NCBI RefSeq assembly: GCF_028882255.1
Contig: NZ_JARBUY010000002.1
Span: 12,342-76,341, forward strand
Direction: 5' to 3'
Length of the DNA stretch: 64,000 nucleotides
Source: Maribacter polysaccharolyticus
GTDB taxonomy: Bacteria; Bacteroidota; Bacteroidia; Flavobacteriales; Flavobacteriaceae
Shown: positions 46,939-55,632 of the stretch, one piece after another
Layout of the letters: each line of letters begins with the position of its first letter
How positions within the stretch are numbered: the first letter of the stretch is position 1
Position numbers and translations under genes: made by a program
Notes under the pieces: model-generated
Database searches by the model: none
What the model was told of the DNA's origin: nothing
What the model saw: the letters and a program-made list of their open reading frames with translations, nothing else

Positions 46939-46975
46939 TGTAACAATTAAACAACTTAGAAGTCCTATGGTAGTA
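46939..46975 (+). promoter_or_regulatory. ECF-sigma-like promoter of efflux module 2
   Basis: TGTAACA (46939-46945), a 15-bp gap, then AGTCCTATGGTAGTA (46961-46975). It is identical in both blocks, except two pyrimidine/purine swaps, to the element before module 1, with exactly the same spacing, although the spacer sequences are unrelated. It lies 39 bp before the ATPase ATG. Confidence 0.65.
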
Positions 46976-47013
46976 TTTCGAAAGGGACGATTCCGAACAA
47001 CAAACAAACCAAC

Positions 47014-47715
47014 ATGATTGAAATTAAAGATCTTCATAAATCCTATAGAATGGGAAGTAATTCCCTTCATGTCCTCAAGGGAATAAATTTCACGGCAGAA
47101 TCAGGGGAATTGGTGGCGATAATGGGCTCTTCAGGTTCAGGGAAGTCCACCTTGCTCAATATCCTTGGAATGTTGGACGAGGCAGACTCGGGGGATTACA
47201 CCTTGGACGGGGTTCCCATCAAAAACCTCAATGAAACGAAAGCGGCAAAATACCGGAATAAATTTTTGGGATTCATTTTTCAATCCTTCAATTTGATCAA
47301 CTACAAAAGTGCCTTGGAGAATGTGGCCCTCCCGTTATATTACCAAAGGATCCCAAGAAAGGAGCGACAAGAAAGGGCCATGAAATATTTGGGGCAAGTG
47401 GGTTTGAAAGAATGGGCCCATCATTTGCCCAGTGAGCTGTCCGGGGGGCAAAAACAACGTGTTGCGATTGCCCGTGCCATGGCTGCAGAGCCGAAAGTGC
47501 TCCTAGCGGATGAGCCGACCGGGGCATTGGACAGCACCACTTCTTATGAAGTTATGGATCTGATCCAAAAAATAAACGATCAAGGCAATACGATATTGGT
47601 AGTCACCCATGAAGATGATATCGCACACATGTGCAAACGCATTATCCATTTAAAGGACGGGGTGATCGAAAAAGATGAAAAAGTGACACAGGTAAGGGCT
47701 TCGCAATATGTTTAG
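47014..47715 (+). CDS. ABC transporter ATP-binding protein (LolD/MacB type)
   Basis: A 233-residue ATPase with Walker [14 protein letters not shown]-loop FQSFNLI, signature [16 protein letters not shown], Walker [13 protein letters not shown] and H-loop VTHEDD. The sequence is of the LolD/MacB subfamily that pairs with FtsX-type permeases. It is the only ATPase in the two efflux modules, so it presumably energises all four permeases or at least the two encoded directly after it. It overlaps the next gene by 8 bp. Confidence 0.97.
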   Translation: MIEIKDLHKSYRMGSNSLHVLKGINFTAESGELVAIMGSSGSGKSTLLNILGMLDEADSGDYTLDGVPIKNLNETKAAKYRNKFLGFIFQSFNLINYKSALENVALPLYYQRIPRKERQERAMKYLGQVGLKEWAHHLPSELSGGQKQRVAIARAMAAEPKVLLADEPTGALDSTTSYEVMDLIQKINDQGNTILVVTHEDDIAHMCKRIIHLKDGVIEKDEKVTQVRASQYV

Positions 47716-48937
47716 CAGGGACAACTGGAAAGAAATATTCGAGACGATCCAAAAGAATAAACTCCGAACGTTCTTATCAGGGTTTACCGTCGCATTGGGG
47801 ATTCTCATCTTTGTGGTGCTCTTTGGTTTTGGCAATGGGTTGATCAATACTTTTGACGACTTTTTCGGGGACGATGCCACCAATGTGTTCTACCTTTTTC
47901 CAGGAAGGACCTCCATGCCCTATAAGGGGTATAAATCCAATCGGCAGATAGAATTCGATAATGGGGATCTTGCGGATATCAATAAGAATTTTGCGCCCTT
48001 TTTGGAATATTCAACACCACGTATCTTTAGAAGTGGCTTGGTAAAGTATAAAGAGGAATCGAACAATTATTCCACACGTGCCGTGGGTCCCGATTATCAA
48101 TATGCAGAGAAAACCATAATGATGAAAGGGAGGTACCTCAATAAGGAGGACATCAAGAATAAAACGAAATATGCGGTAATCGGACGATTGGTCGAGAAGG
48201 ATCTGTTCGGGACCAATACGTCGATTGGGGAGTATGTCGATATTTCCGGTAGTGCTTTTAAGGTAATCGGGGTATTCCAGGATGATGGGGGTGATAATGA
48301 GGAAAGGAATATCTATATCCCATACACCACAAGGCAGTTGATCGAAAAGAACAACGATAAATTGGATCAGATCGTTTTGGCCTTTAAACCCGAATTGGGG
48401 TATGCCGGGGCCATGGCTTTTGAAAAAAGTTTGAATACCTTCTTACGGGAAAAGAAATATATAAACCCAAAAGATCAGAACGGATTGTTTATCCGAAATG
48501 TAGCGGACCAGTTAAAACAAAACCAGCAGTTTGCCAGGGTCTTGCAGCTGATCGTGGCTTTCGTGGCCTTCGGGACGATAATAGCCGGAATCATTGGGAT
48601 CAGTAACATCATGGTATTCGTGGTCAAGGAACGTACCAAGGAATTGGGCATTCGAAAGGCCCTTGGTGCAACGCCAAGATCCGTAATCGGGACCATACTC
48701 TTGGAATCCATTTTCATAACGACGATCTCTGGGTTTATCGGTATGTTGATCGGAATAGGGATCTTGGGTTCGTTAGGGGAAAAACTAAAGGATTATTTCA
48801 TTACCAATCCCAATATCAATTTGGGTACGGCAATTTTTGCGACCGTAGTACTTATAATTTTCGGGGCCTTGGCGGGCTATATACCGGCAAGACGCGCAGC
48901 ACGAATAAAACCGATTGTAGCATTAAGGGACGAATAA
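47708..48937 (+). CDS. MacB/FtsX-type ABC transporter permease (module 2, first)
   Basis: A 409-residue permease with N-terminal helix LRTFLSGFTVALGILIFVVLFG, a periplasmic MacB_PCD domain and a C-terminal FtsX domain with NIMVFVVKERTKELGIRKALGAT. The start (WKEIFETIQKNKLRTFLSGF) is close to that of module 1's first permease (WQEIFDTIRKNKLRTFLTGL), evidence that the modules arose by duplication. It overlaps the ATPase gene by 8 bp and is 1 bp from the next permease, so expression is tightly coupled. Confidence 0.94.
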   Translation: MFSRDNWKEIFETIQKNKLRTFLSGFTVALGILIFVVLFGFGNGLINTFDDFFGDDATNVFYLFPGRTSMPYKGYKSNRQIEFDNGDLADINKNFAPFLEYSTPRIFRSGLVKYKEESNNYSTRAVGPDYQYAEKTIMMKGRYLNKEDIKNKTKYAVIGRLVEKDLFGTNTSIGEYVDISGSAFKVIGVFQDDGGDNEERNIYIPYTTRQLIEKNNDKLDQIVLAFKPELGYAGAMAFEKSLNTFLREKKYINPKDQNGLFIRNVADQLKQNQQFARVLQLIVAFVAFGTIIAGIIGISNIMVFVVKERTKELGIRKALGATPRSVIGTILLESIFITTISGFIGMLIGIGILGSLGEKLKDYFITNPNINLGTAIFATVVLIIFGALAGYIPARRAARIKPIVALRDE

Positions 48938-48938
48938 G

Positions 48939-50201
48939 ATGAATTTCATTTTTGATAAAAATACGTGGCAGGAGATTTTTGGTTCTATCGGAAAGAACAA
49001 AACCAGGACCATTATCACGGTAATCGGGGTTCTTTGGGGTATTTTTATCTACATAGCACTTTCCGGTTCGGCCAAAGGCTTGGACAATGGGTTTGAAAAA
49101 GCCTTTGAAACCGTGGCCATGAACAGTATGTTCGTTTGGGCCCAACAAACCAGTATGCCCTATGAAGGGTTTAAGACCGGAAGGCAGTTACAATTGAAAA
49201 TGGGCGATGTAACCGTATTGCAGAATCGGGTACCTGCCATCCAGAATATCGCTCCCCGAAATGCAAAAGGGGTGTTCGGTGATGAACCGGCCCTGGTCGT
49301 CAATGGCCAAAAATCGGGCAATTATTCGATCTATGGCGATTACCCGGTATTTACAAAGATCGCCACCAAAAAAATATACGACAGGGGTAGGTTTATCAAT
49401 GATGATGATATCGATCAAACCAGGAAGGTATGTGTGATCGGTGAGCGGACACAAAGTGAGCTCTTCAACAAAGATGAGGATCCCATTGGGGCCTATATTA
49501 GGATCGATGATATTTATTTCCAAATCGTGGGTGTTCATAAATTCACCCCTGGAGGAGGCTTTGAAACCGATAGTGATATTTATATCCCATTTACAACCTA
49601 TAGAAAATTGTACAACACGGGGGATAATGTCGGATGGCTGACGATCGCGGCTTATGACGATGCCGATGTGGTACAGGCCGAAGCCGATGTGAAGACCGTG
49701 CTAAAGCGGATACATCGTGTGGATCCTGGAGATGAAAGGGCCTTTGGTTCTTTTAACCTGGGGGAGGTTTTCAATAGGATCGTAGGTTTTGCCAAAGGAA
49801 TGACGTTCTTGTCCTTGGTGGTAGGTATTGCCACTATTTTGGCCGGGGTCATCGGCATAGGCAACATTCTGTTGATATCGGTAAAGGAACGTACCAAGGA
49901 ACTCGGCGTACGCAGGGCCTTGGGGGCAACACCCAATGAGGTAAAATCACAAATCATCCTTGAATCGGTTTTCTTGACCGTTATAGCGGGTATCATGGGA
50001 ATTATCCTAGGGGCCGGTACCCTTAGTCTTATCAATGGTTTTACCGAAGGGGCCGATTTTCCTTATGCAAACCCCACCGTTCCCATACCTTATGTTTTGG
50101 GGGCATTGGTGATCATGGTGGTATTGGGCACCTTGATCGGGTTGATTCCGGCCCAACGTGCGGTAAGCATAAAACCCATTGATGCCTTACGTGAAGAATA
50201 A
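48939..50201 (+). CDS. MacB/FtsX-type ABC transporter permease (module 2, second)
   Basis: A 420-residue permease with the same plan as its neighbours. N-terminal helix region KTRTIITVIGVLWGIFIYIA, MacB_PCD domain to ~270, and FtsX coupling segment NILLISVKERTKELGVRRALGAT. Its closest relative in the window is the second permease of module 1 (both carry SMPYEGFKTGR/YMGLPKGRRY at the same place after the first helix). It starts 1 bp after the preceding stop. Confidence 0.94.
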   Translation: MNFIFDKNTWQEIFGSIGKNKTRTIITVIGVLWGIFIYIALSGSAKGLDNGFEKAFETVAMNSMFVWAQQTSMPYEGFKTGRQLQLKMGDVTVLQNRVPAIQNIAPRNAKGVFGDEPALVVNGQKSGNYSIYGDYPVFTKIATKKIYDRGRFINDDDIDQTRKVCVIGERTQSELFNKDEDPIGAYIRIDDIYFQIVGVHKFTPGGGFETDSDIYIPFTTYRKLYNTGDNVGWLTIAAYDDADVVQAEADVKTVLKRIHRVDPGDERAFGSFNLGEVFNRIVGFAKGMTFLSLVVGIATILAGVIGIGNILLISVKERTKELGVRRALGATPNEVKSQIILESVFLTVIAGIMGIILGAGTLSLINGFTEGADFPYANPTVPIPYVLGALVIMVVLGTLIGLIPAQRAVSIKPIDALREE

Positions 50202-50246
50202 AAAAGAAAAATAAAATAATAAGTATATAAATAAACAACTACCAAG

Positions 50247-51392
50247 ATGAACAAAATTTTAAAATATTCGTTGATCGGACTTCTAGTACTAGGGGCACTT
50301 TGGGCTGCGGCATTCTTTATAAAATCGAACAGCAAATCTGCCGTGACCTACGAGACTTCGAAACCGTTCATTTCCAATATTGAAAAGAAAACGGTTGCTA
50401 CGGGTAAGGTGGTTCCTGAAGATGAAATCGAGATCAAGCCACAGATTTCCGGGATCATCGAAAAAATCTATATGGAAGAAGGAGCCAAAGTAAAATCGGG
50501 CGACCTCATAGCCACGATCAAGGTAGTGCCCAATGAACAATCGCTGAACCAGGCCCGCGGACGGGTACGGAATGCCGAATTGTCTTTGAACAACGTGACC
50601 ATTGAATATAATAGGAACAAGGCCTTGTTCGAGAAGGGGGTTATATCCAGTCAGGATTTCAACACCCTACAATTGCAATATGATCAGGCAAAGCAGGAAT
50701 TAAGTAATGCCCAGGCCGATTACCAAATTATCCAAAGGGGTTCTGCCGGAGGCTCTACGACCGCAAATACCAATATAAGGGCTACTGTTGAAGGTACCAT
50801 TCTTGAAATTCCCGTAGAGGAAGGGGATCAAGTTATCCAAAGTAACAATTTTAACGATGGTACGACCATCGCGACCATTGCCGATTTGAGCAAGATGATC
50901 TTTGAAGGTAAGGTCGATGAAGGGGAAGTGGGGAAACTACAGGTAGGAACGCCTTTGAAAATAAGCCTTGGCGCTGTTGAAGGAACGGAATTGGATGCCA
51001 AATTGCGGTTTATCGCCCCTAAGGGCATCGAAGAAACAGGAGCCGTACAGTTTAAGATCGAAGGGGATGTTGAGATTAAGGAAGATGTATTCATACGGGC
51101 GGGTTATAGTGCCAACGCCTCAATGGTCTTGGAGAAAAAAGATAGTGTCCTTGTCATTCCTGAGGCTTTGTTGCAATTTGATAAGAAAACCGATAAACCC
51201 TATGTTGAAGTGGCCGTTGGTAATGTGGATGATCAAAAATTTGAACGTAAGGATATCGAAATCGGTATCTCCGATGGGGTGAATGTGGAAATCATATCCG
51301 GAATCTCTGAGGATGATCAAATAAAACAATGGAACAAGACCGAACCGATCAAAAAAGGGGAGGATGAAGATTCCGAGGAAAGTGAAGCATAA
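50247..51392 (+). CDS. Periplasmic adaptor (HlyD/MacA family), module 2
   Basis: A 381-residue membrane fusion protein with signal anchor (YSLIGLLVLGALWAAAFFI). Lipoyl half-motif KPQISGIIEKIYMEEGAKVK, coiled-coil hairpin ~95-165, and barrel segments EGKVDEGEVGKLQVGTPLKI and VFIRAGYSANASMVLE. It is a clear paralogue of the module 1 adaptor. The C terminus is highly acidic (KKGEDEDSEESEA), which the first adaptor lacks. It sits 45 bp after the permease and 30 bp before the TolC gene. Confidence 0.94.
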   Translation: MNKILKYSLIGLLVLGALWAAAFFIKSNSKSAVTYETSKPFISNIEKKTVATGKVVPEDEIEIKPQISGIIEKIYMEEGAKVKSGDLIATIKVVPNEQSLNQARGRVRNAELSLNNVTIEYNRNKALFEKGVISSQDFNTLQLQYDQAKQELSNAQADYQIIQRGSAGGSTTANTNIRATVEGTILEIPVEEGDQVIQSNNFNDGTTIATIADLSKMIFEGKVDEGEVGKLQVGTPLKISLGAVEGTELDAKLRFIAPKGIEETGAVQFKIEGDVEIKEDVFIRAGYSANASMVLEKKDSVLVIPEALLQFDKKTDKPYVEVAVGNVDDQKFERKDIEIGISDGVNVEIISGISEDDQIKQWNKTEPIKKGEDEDSEESEA

Positions 51393-51422
51393 ATCATCGA
51401 TCAATAATCAAAAAATCAACAA

Positions 51423-52772
51423 ATGAAATTTAAATTAACAGCAATACTTTTGGTATTGACCGTCGGGTGGGTGTCGGCCCAGCAAAAAAAATGGACCTTG
51501 GAGGAATGTGTTGCCTATGCCCTTGAAAACAACCTGAGCATTGCCCAATACGAATTGAACCTCGAAGATGTGAAAATAGATGGGAAAGATGCCTTGGGTG
51601 ATTTATTGCCTTCTTTAAATGGGTCCTCATCGGTTTCGAGCAATACGGGTTTCTCGATCAACCCGACCAACAACCTTCCCACCAACAGTACGACGTTCAA
51701 CTATAGTGGTAGTCTAACCGCCGGGGTCACTTTGTTCGACGGGTTACAGAGTATCCGGTCTTTGGGCCGGGCAAAATTGGCGGCCATATCGAGCCAATAT
51801 CAATTGGATGATCTAAAGGATGATATTAGTTTGAACGTGGCCAATGCCTATCTTCAGGTTTTGTCGAATAAGGAAGCCCTAAAGGTGTCAAAGGCACAAT
51901 ATGCGGTTACCGAGCAGGATTTGAAACGTACCAAGGAGTTGGTGGAATCCGGGGTGGTGGCCAAAGGTGATCTATTGGAGATCGAAGCCACAGCGGCGAA
52001 CCAGGAACAGCAGATCGTAAATAATGAGGGATTGGTATTGATTTCAAAAATCAACCTGGCCCAGCTTTTACAGATTACCGATTATGGGAATTTTGATGTG
52101 GCCGACGAAGCCTTTGAGATTCCACCGTCCGATATTTTGAACAATTCAGCAGAGACCATATTCGCCAAGGCCTTGGAGTTCCGTAACGATATCAAACTCT
52201 CCAAAACCAATGTCGAGCTAGCCGAAAAAGACCTGCAGATCGCCAAAGGGGCTTATTACCCTAGCTTGTCCGGTTTTTTTCAATACAATAACCGTTATTC
52301 CGATGCGACGGAAATCCCCAATACCGATGGGGTATATTATACGCCGGGGTTTAAGGACCAGATGTGGATTTTTGATGGTATCTCCTATGGGGCATCTTTG
52401 AGCCTGCCTATTTTCAATGGTTGGAGTACACGTAATAGTGTAAGTAGGTATAAAATCAATTTGGAGAAAACAAAATTGCAATTCGAGCAGGATAAATTGG
52501 ATTTGGAAACCACGGTCAATCAGGCCTATGTGGATGTTACCACCTTTTACAAATCGTACGAAGCGGCCGAAAAAACGTTGGAAGCCCGAAGACTGGCCTA
52601 TGAGTATGCCAAGGAACGGTTTAACGTCGGCCTGATGAATTCGTTTGACTACAGTCAGGCCCAAGCGAGGGTCGATAATGCCGAGGCAGAGGTGATACGG
52701 GCCAAATATGCCTATATCTTTCGATTAAAGATCCTCGAATTCTATTTTGGCATTCCTATCTCGTTGGAGTAA
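51423..52772 (+). CDS. TolC-family outer membrane efflux protein
   Basis: A 449-residue outer-membrane channel with a signal peptide (KLTAILLVLTVGWVSA) and two OEP repeats. Typical segments are WTLEECVAYALENNLSIAQYELNLE near the mature N terminus, YPSLSGFFQYNNRYSD, and the closing FNVGLMNSFDYSQAQARVDNAEAEVIRAKY. As the only TolC gene here, it likely serves both adaptors. It is the last gene of module 2 and is followed by a strong terminator. Confidence 0.95.
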   Translation: MKFKLTAILLVLTVGWVSAQQKKWTLEECVAYALENNLSIAQYELNLEDVKIDGKDALGDLLPSLNGSSSVSSNTGFSINPTNNLPTNSTTFNYSGSLTAGVTLFDGLQSIRSLGRAKLAAISSQYQLDDLKDDISLNVANAYLQVLSNKEALKVSKAQYAVTEQDLKRTKELVESGVVAKGDLLEIEATAANQEQQIVNNEGLVLISKINLAQLLQITDYGNFDVADEAFEIPPSDILNNSAETIFAKALEFRNDIKLSKTNVELAEKDLQIAKGAYYPSLSGFFQYNNRYSDATEIPNTDGVYYTPGFKDQMWIFDGISYGASLSLPIFNGWSTRNSVSRYKINLEKTKLQFEQDKLDLETTVNQAYVDVTTFYKSYEAAEKTLEARRLAYEYAKERFNVGLMNSFDYSQAQARVDNAEAEVIRAKYAYIFRLKILEFYFGIPISLE

Positions 52773-52792
52773 ACCATTTTCACCGAATATAT

Positions 52793-52830
52793 GGCCCATG
52801 ATTAATTCTGATCATGGGCCTTTTTATTTT
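52793..52830 (+). terminator. Terminator after the efflux operon
   Basis: GGCCCATGAT (52793-52802) pairs perfectly with ATCATGGGCC (52811-52820) over an 8-nt loop, followed by TTTTTATTTTT. Confidence 0.95.
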
Positions 52831-52843
52831 TAGGCATTAGGTA

Positions 52844-52851
52844 TATCTTTG
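52844..52851 (+). promoter_or_regulatory. -7 box immediately before tsaB
   Basis: TATCTTTG, a perfect TAnnTTTG match, ends 6 bp before the tsaB ATG. This is nearly the same arrangement, with the identical octamer, as before ruvB. Confidence 0.45.
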
Positions 52852-52857
52852 CGGGCT

Positions 52858-53532
52858 ATGGCTTTGATTCTGAACTTAGAGACCGCTACGACCAATTGCT
52901 CCGTTTCCCTTGCTAAGGATGGGGAGGTGGTCGCTATTAAAGAGCATGACACCCCTAATTATTCCCATTCGGAACAGTTGCATGTTTTTATCGAAGAGGT
53001 CCTGAAAGAAGCCGGCATCGACCGGCATGCCCTAGATGCCGTGGCCGTCAGTAAAGGGCCAGGGTCTTATACGGGATTGCGCATTGGGGTATCTGCAGCT
53101 AAAGGCTTGTGTTTTGCTTTGGATCTGCCGTTGATCTCGGTGCCTACCCTCAAGAGTATGGCCGCACAGGTCGAAGGTGCTGAAGTGGATTTTATCGTTC
53201 CCATGTTGGACGCCCGCCGGATGGAAGTGTATGCGACCATTTTTGATAAGCACCTACAGGAGGTACGGGCCACCAAGGCCGAAATCATCGATGGGGATTC
53301 CTTTCACGAATACCTCAGTACGGGTAAAGTGCTTTTAGTAGGTAGTGGGGCCGAAAAATGTATAGGGGAAATAGCACACGAAAATGTGGTGTTCAATACC
53401 GAAATCGTGCCCTCTTCACGGGATATGGGAAAATTGTCCTTTAAAAAGTTCAAAGCAAGCGACTTTGAGAATGTGGCTTACTTTGAACCTTATTATCTAA
53501 AGGATTTTATGGTACAACGTAAAAAATCCTAG
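52858..53532 (+). CDS. tsaB: tRNA threonylcarbamoyladenosine biosynthesis protein TsaB
   Basis: TsaB dimerises with TsaD and is needed for the t6A37 modification of ANN-decoding tRNAs. The 224-residue protein has the ASKHA-type start ALILNLETATTNCSVSLAKDG, the conserved AVAVSKGPGSYTGLRIGVSAAKGLC and PMLDARRMEVYATIF. ATG 52858 is used; the TTG at 52849 lies inside the -7 box. It is convergent with mscS, only 2 bp apart. Confidence 0.94.
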   Translation: MALILNLETATTNCSVSLAKDGEVVAIKEHDTPNYSHSEQLHVFIEEVLKEAGIDRHALDAVAVSKGPGSYTGLRIGVSAAKGLCFALDLPLISVPTLKSMAAQVEGAEVDFIVPMLDARRMEVYATIFDKHLQEVRATKAEIIDGDSFHEYLSTGKVLLVGSGAEKCIGEIAHENVVFNTEIVPSSRDMGKLSFKKFKASDFENVAYFEPYYLKDFMVQRKKS

Positions 53533-53534
53533 GA

Positions 53535-54365
53535 TTACCCTTGATGTATGACCCTTTGTGGGAATGGAATTTCAATTCCGGCTGCATCGAACCTATTTTT
53601 CAATTCTTCCATGACATGGAAATGTGCCGCCCAGAAAACTTCGTTCTCCGCCCAAAAGCGCAGCGAAAGGTTAACCGAACTGTCCGCCAGTTCCGCAACA
53701 TATACTTCCGGTGCGGGGTCTTTAAGGATGTTCTCGTTTTCCGCACAGATCTGGAGTAAAATATCCTTGGCCTGTTTGATGTTGGAACCATATCCTATCC
53801 CTACGGATATCTTGTCCCTTCGGGTGTTTTGGGCGTTGTAATTAACGATGTTGTTATTGGACAGTTGCCCGTTGGGCACTATGGCAATTTGATTTCCAAA
53901 GGTGCTTAGTTTGGTAGTGAAAATGGTGATTTCCTTTACAGTGCCTTCAACACCTTGGGCAGCGATAAAATCTCCTACCTTAAAGGGTTTGAAGACTAGG
54001 ATAAGCACCCCGCCCGCAAAATTGGCCAAGGAACCTTGGAGGGCCAAACCAATGGCCAAACCCGCCGCACCGATAACAGCTACCAAGGAAGAGGACTGTA
54101 CGCCCAACTGGGTAACGACCAATACGAAAAGCATGAGCTTTAGGCCAATGTTGAGAAAGCTTTGCAGGAAAGTTTCCAAAGAAGGGTCGTATTCGGTTTT
54201 ACGGAAGAATCTCTTCACCATTCCGTTGATCAGTTTAATGACCCAGAGTCCGACTATTAAAATGATAGTGGCCGTAACTAGGGCGGTGATCAATCCCGGT
54301 AAGATATCCCATAGCCATTCTTGGGCTTTGACAATATTTTCTTCGTAGACTTTAAGTGTTTTCAT
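53535..54365 (-). CDS. Small-conductance mechanosensitive channel (MscS family)
   Basis: MscS channels open under membrane tension and release solutes on osmotic downshock. The 276-residue protein has three N-terminal helices; the pore helix follows with SLVAVIGAAGLAIGLALQGSLANFAGGVLI (TM3 with its Gly/Ala packing). The cytoplasmic beta domain has the VGDFIAAQGVEGTVKEITIFTTKL and VPNGQLSNNNIVNY signatures. ATG at 54365 (MKTLKVYEEN) is preferred to the TTG at 54386. The length and layout match plain MscS. Confidence 0.94.
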   Translation of the reverse strand: MKTLKVYEENIVKAQEWLWDILPGLITALVTATIILIVGLWVIKLINGMVKRFFRKTEYDPSLETFLQSFLNIGLKLMLFVLVVTQLGVQSSSLVAVIGAAGLAIGLALQGSLANFAGGVLILVFKPFKVGDFIAAQGVEGTVKEITIFTTKLSTFGNQIAIVPNGQLSNNNIVNYNAQNTRRDKISVGIGYGSNIKQAKDILLQICAENENILKDPAPEVYVAELADSSVNLSLRFWAENEVFWAAHFHVMEELKNRFDAAGIEIPFPQRVIHQG

Positions 54366-54497
54366 GTACTTTAAAATTTTTTGCAAAAAAATGATAATTC
54401 CAATTCCTTGTCAAATTTAAATCACTAAACAAATGTTAATCTTGAAAGGATGTGGCAAGGGGGGCGATTTTTGCAATGGGTTAACAAAGTATAGGGT

Positions 54498-54525
54498 AAA
54501 AAAAACGCCCTTTTTGGGGCGTTTT
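54498..54525 (-). terminator. Terminator downstream of the nfu gene
   Basis: AAAACGCCC (54502-54510) pairs with GGGCGTTTT (54517-54525). Read on the minus strand it is followed by a run of eight T, so it suits the minus-strand nfu gene about 80 bp away. Confidence 0.75.
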
Positions 54526-54555
54526 GTCTTTATTCCGACCGTAGGTCGATGAACT

Positions 54556-54584
54556 TTATAAGTGATTTTTTCGGTCACTTATAA
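54556..54584 (-). terminator. Second hairpin downstream of nfu
   Basis: TTATAAGTGA (54556-54565) is exactly complementary to TCACTTATAA (54575-54584) with a 9-nt loop. It lies between the nfu stop and the terminator at 54498-54525; it may protect the 3' end or act as a first terminator. Confidence 0.55.
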
Positions 54585-54607
54585 CGTATGGGATCGGTAT
54601 TGGGTCC

Positions 54608-55510
54608 TTAGCCGTTAAGGGCAACGACCTCATTCACTTTGTCCCCCAACATGTTCTTGAGCATGGTTTCTATACCGTTTTTCAGGGTAAAGGTGGAAGA
54701 CGGACACCCGCTACAAGCCCCTTGCAGGATAACGTTTACCGTTTTGCTTTCCGATTCATAGGATTGGAAAAGGATATTGCCCCCATCGCTGGCCACCGCA
54801 GGCTTCACATATTCCTCCAGGATATCGATGATTTGTTTAGACGTTTCGTCCATGAAATCGGTGGTGGTATATGTTTTTTGGGACGCGGTTTTTGAGGCGG
54901 CGATACTGTTTTCGGAAACCACTTCATTGCCATCGGCTATGAATTCCCGTATCATGTCACGAAGTTCCATGGTAACGTCATTCCATTCGGCAACATCATA
55001 CTTGGTTACCGAAACATAATTCTCATCCAGGAATACTTCCTTTACAAATGGGAATTGGAATAACCGCATGGCCAATTTAGAGTCCTTGGCCTCATCGATG
55101 TTCTTGAATTCGAAAGTAGCCGGGACAATATGCATATTACATACGAATTTCATTACCGAAGGGTTAGGGGTTACTTCGGCATACACGGTAATGGGTACTT
55201 TTTTACCGGTTTCCTCTTCGATGACCACAGGATCCCCCGAATTCAGATAATCGGCCAGCTGCTGTGCAACTTCCTCCTGAACATCGGCCCATTCGATGAT
55301 GTTGTAACGTTCCAGTCCAATGAAATTCCCGGATATATACACGGTCTTGATAAAGGGCAGGTGGAACAATTGTTGGGCCAAGGGTGAATTTTTGGCCTCA
55401 TCTATATTTTTAAATTCGTAATTCGTGTTCTTGGTAATGAAATGGTTGGTCTCAAATTTTAAAACCGCTGGATTATTGGTTTCTTTTACGGAGATTGAGT
55501 ACGCTTTCAT
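54608..55510 (-). CDS. NifU/Nfu-type iron-sulfur scaffold with two Nfu_N domains
   Basis: Nfu proteins carry 4Fe-4S clusters to target proteins. The 300-residue protein begins at the ATG whose complement is CAT 55508-55510 (MKAYSISVKE). It has two successive Nfu_N domains: residues ~1-105 (NNPAVLKFETNHFITK...NIDEAKNSPLAQQLFHLPF) and ~110-200 (PNPSVMKFVCNMHIVP...NIDEAKDSKLAMRLFQFPF). The C-terminal NifU-like domain (~225-300) holds GACSGCPSSTFTLKNGIE, the cluster-binding CxxC. The repeated N-terminal domain is an internal duplication. Confidence 0.94.
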   Translation of the reverse strand: MKAYSISVKETNNPAVLKFETNHFITKNTNYEFKNIDEAKNSPLAQQLFHLPFIKTVYISGNFIGLERYNIIEWADVQEEVAQQLADYLNSGDPVVIEEETGKKVPITVYAEVTPNPSVMKFVCNMHIVPATFEFKNIDEAKDSKLAMRLFQFPFVKEVFLDENYVSVTKYDVAEWNDVTMELRDMIREFIADGNEVVSENSIAASKTASQKTYTTTDFMDETSKQIIDILEEYVKPAVASDGGNILFQSYESESKTVNVILQGACSGCPSSTFTLKNGIETMLKNMLGDKVNEVVALNG

Positions 55511-55526
55511 ATAATTTTGTTTTCTG

Positions 55527-55554
55527 CAAAAGTACAAACTTATTGCTAGTTCAA
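55527..55554 (-). promoter_or_regulatory. Predicted promoter of nfu
   Basis: On the minus strand: TTG (complement of 55552-55554), a 17-bp gap and TACTTTTG (complement of 55527-55534), 16 bp before the ATG. Confidence 0.6.
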
Positions 55555-55632
55555 GGAAATATAATAATGTGGCATTTCAACCGTTATAGATAGTGTTTGG
55601 TCGACTTTAATCTAGCAATTCCCATAATCCGT

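Noticed and set aside
43182-52772. Reading the permeases as LolCE lipoprotein-release proteins
   Set aside because: The adjacent adaptor and TolC genes indicate a tripartite exporter, and the one-plus-three helix plan with MacB_PCD domain fits MacB-type export equally well or better.
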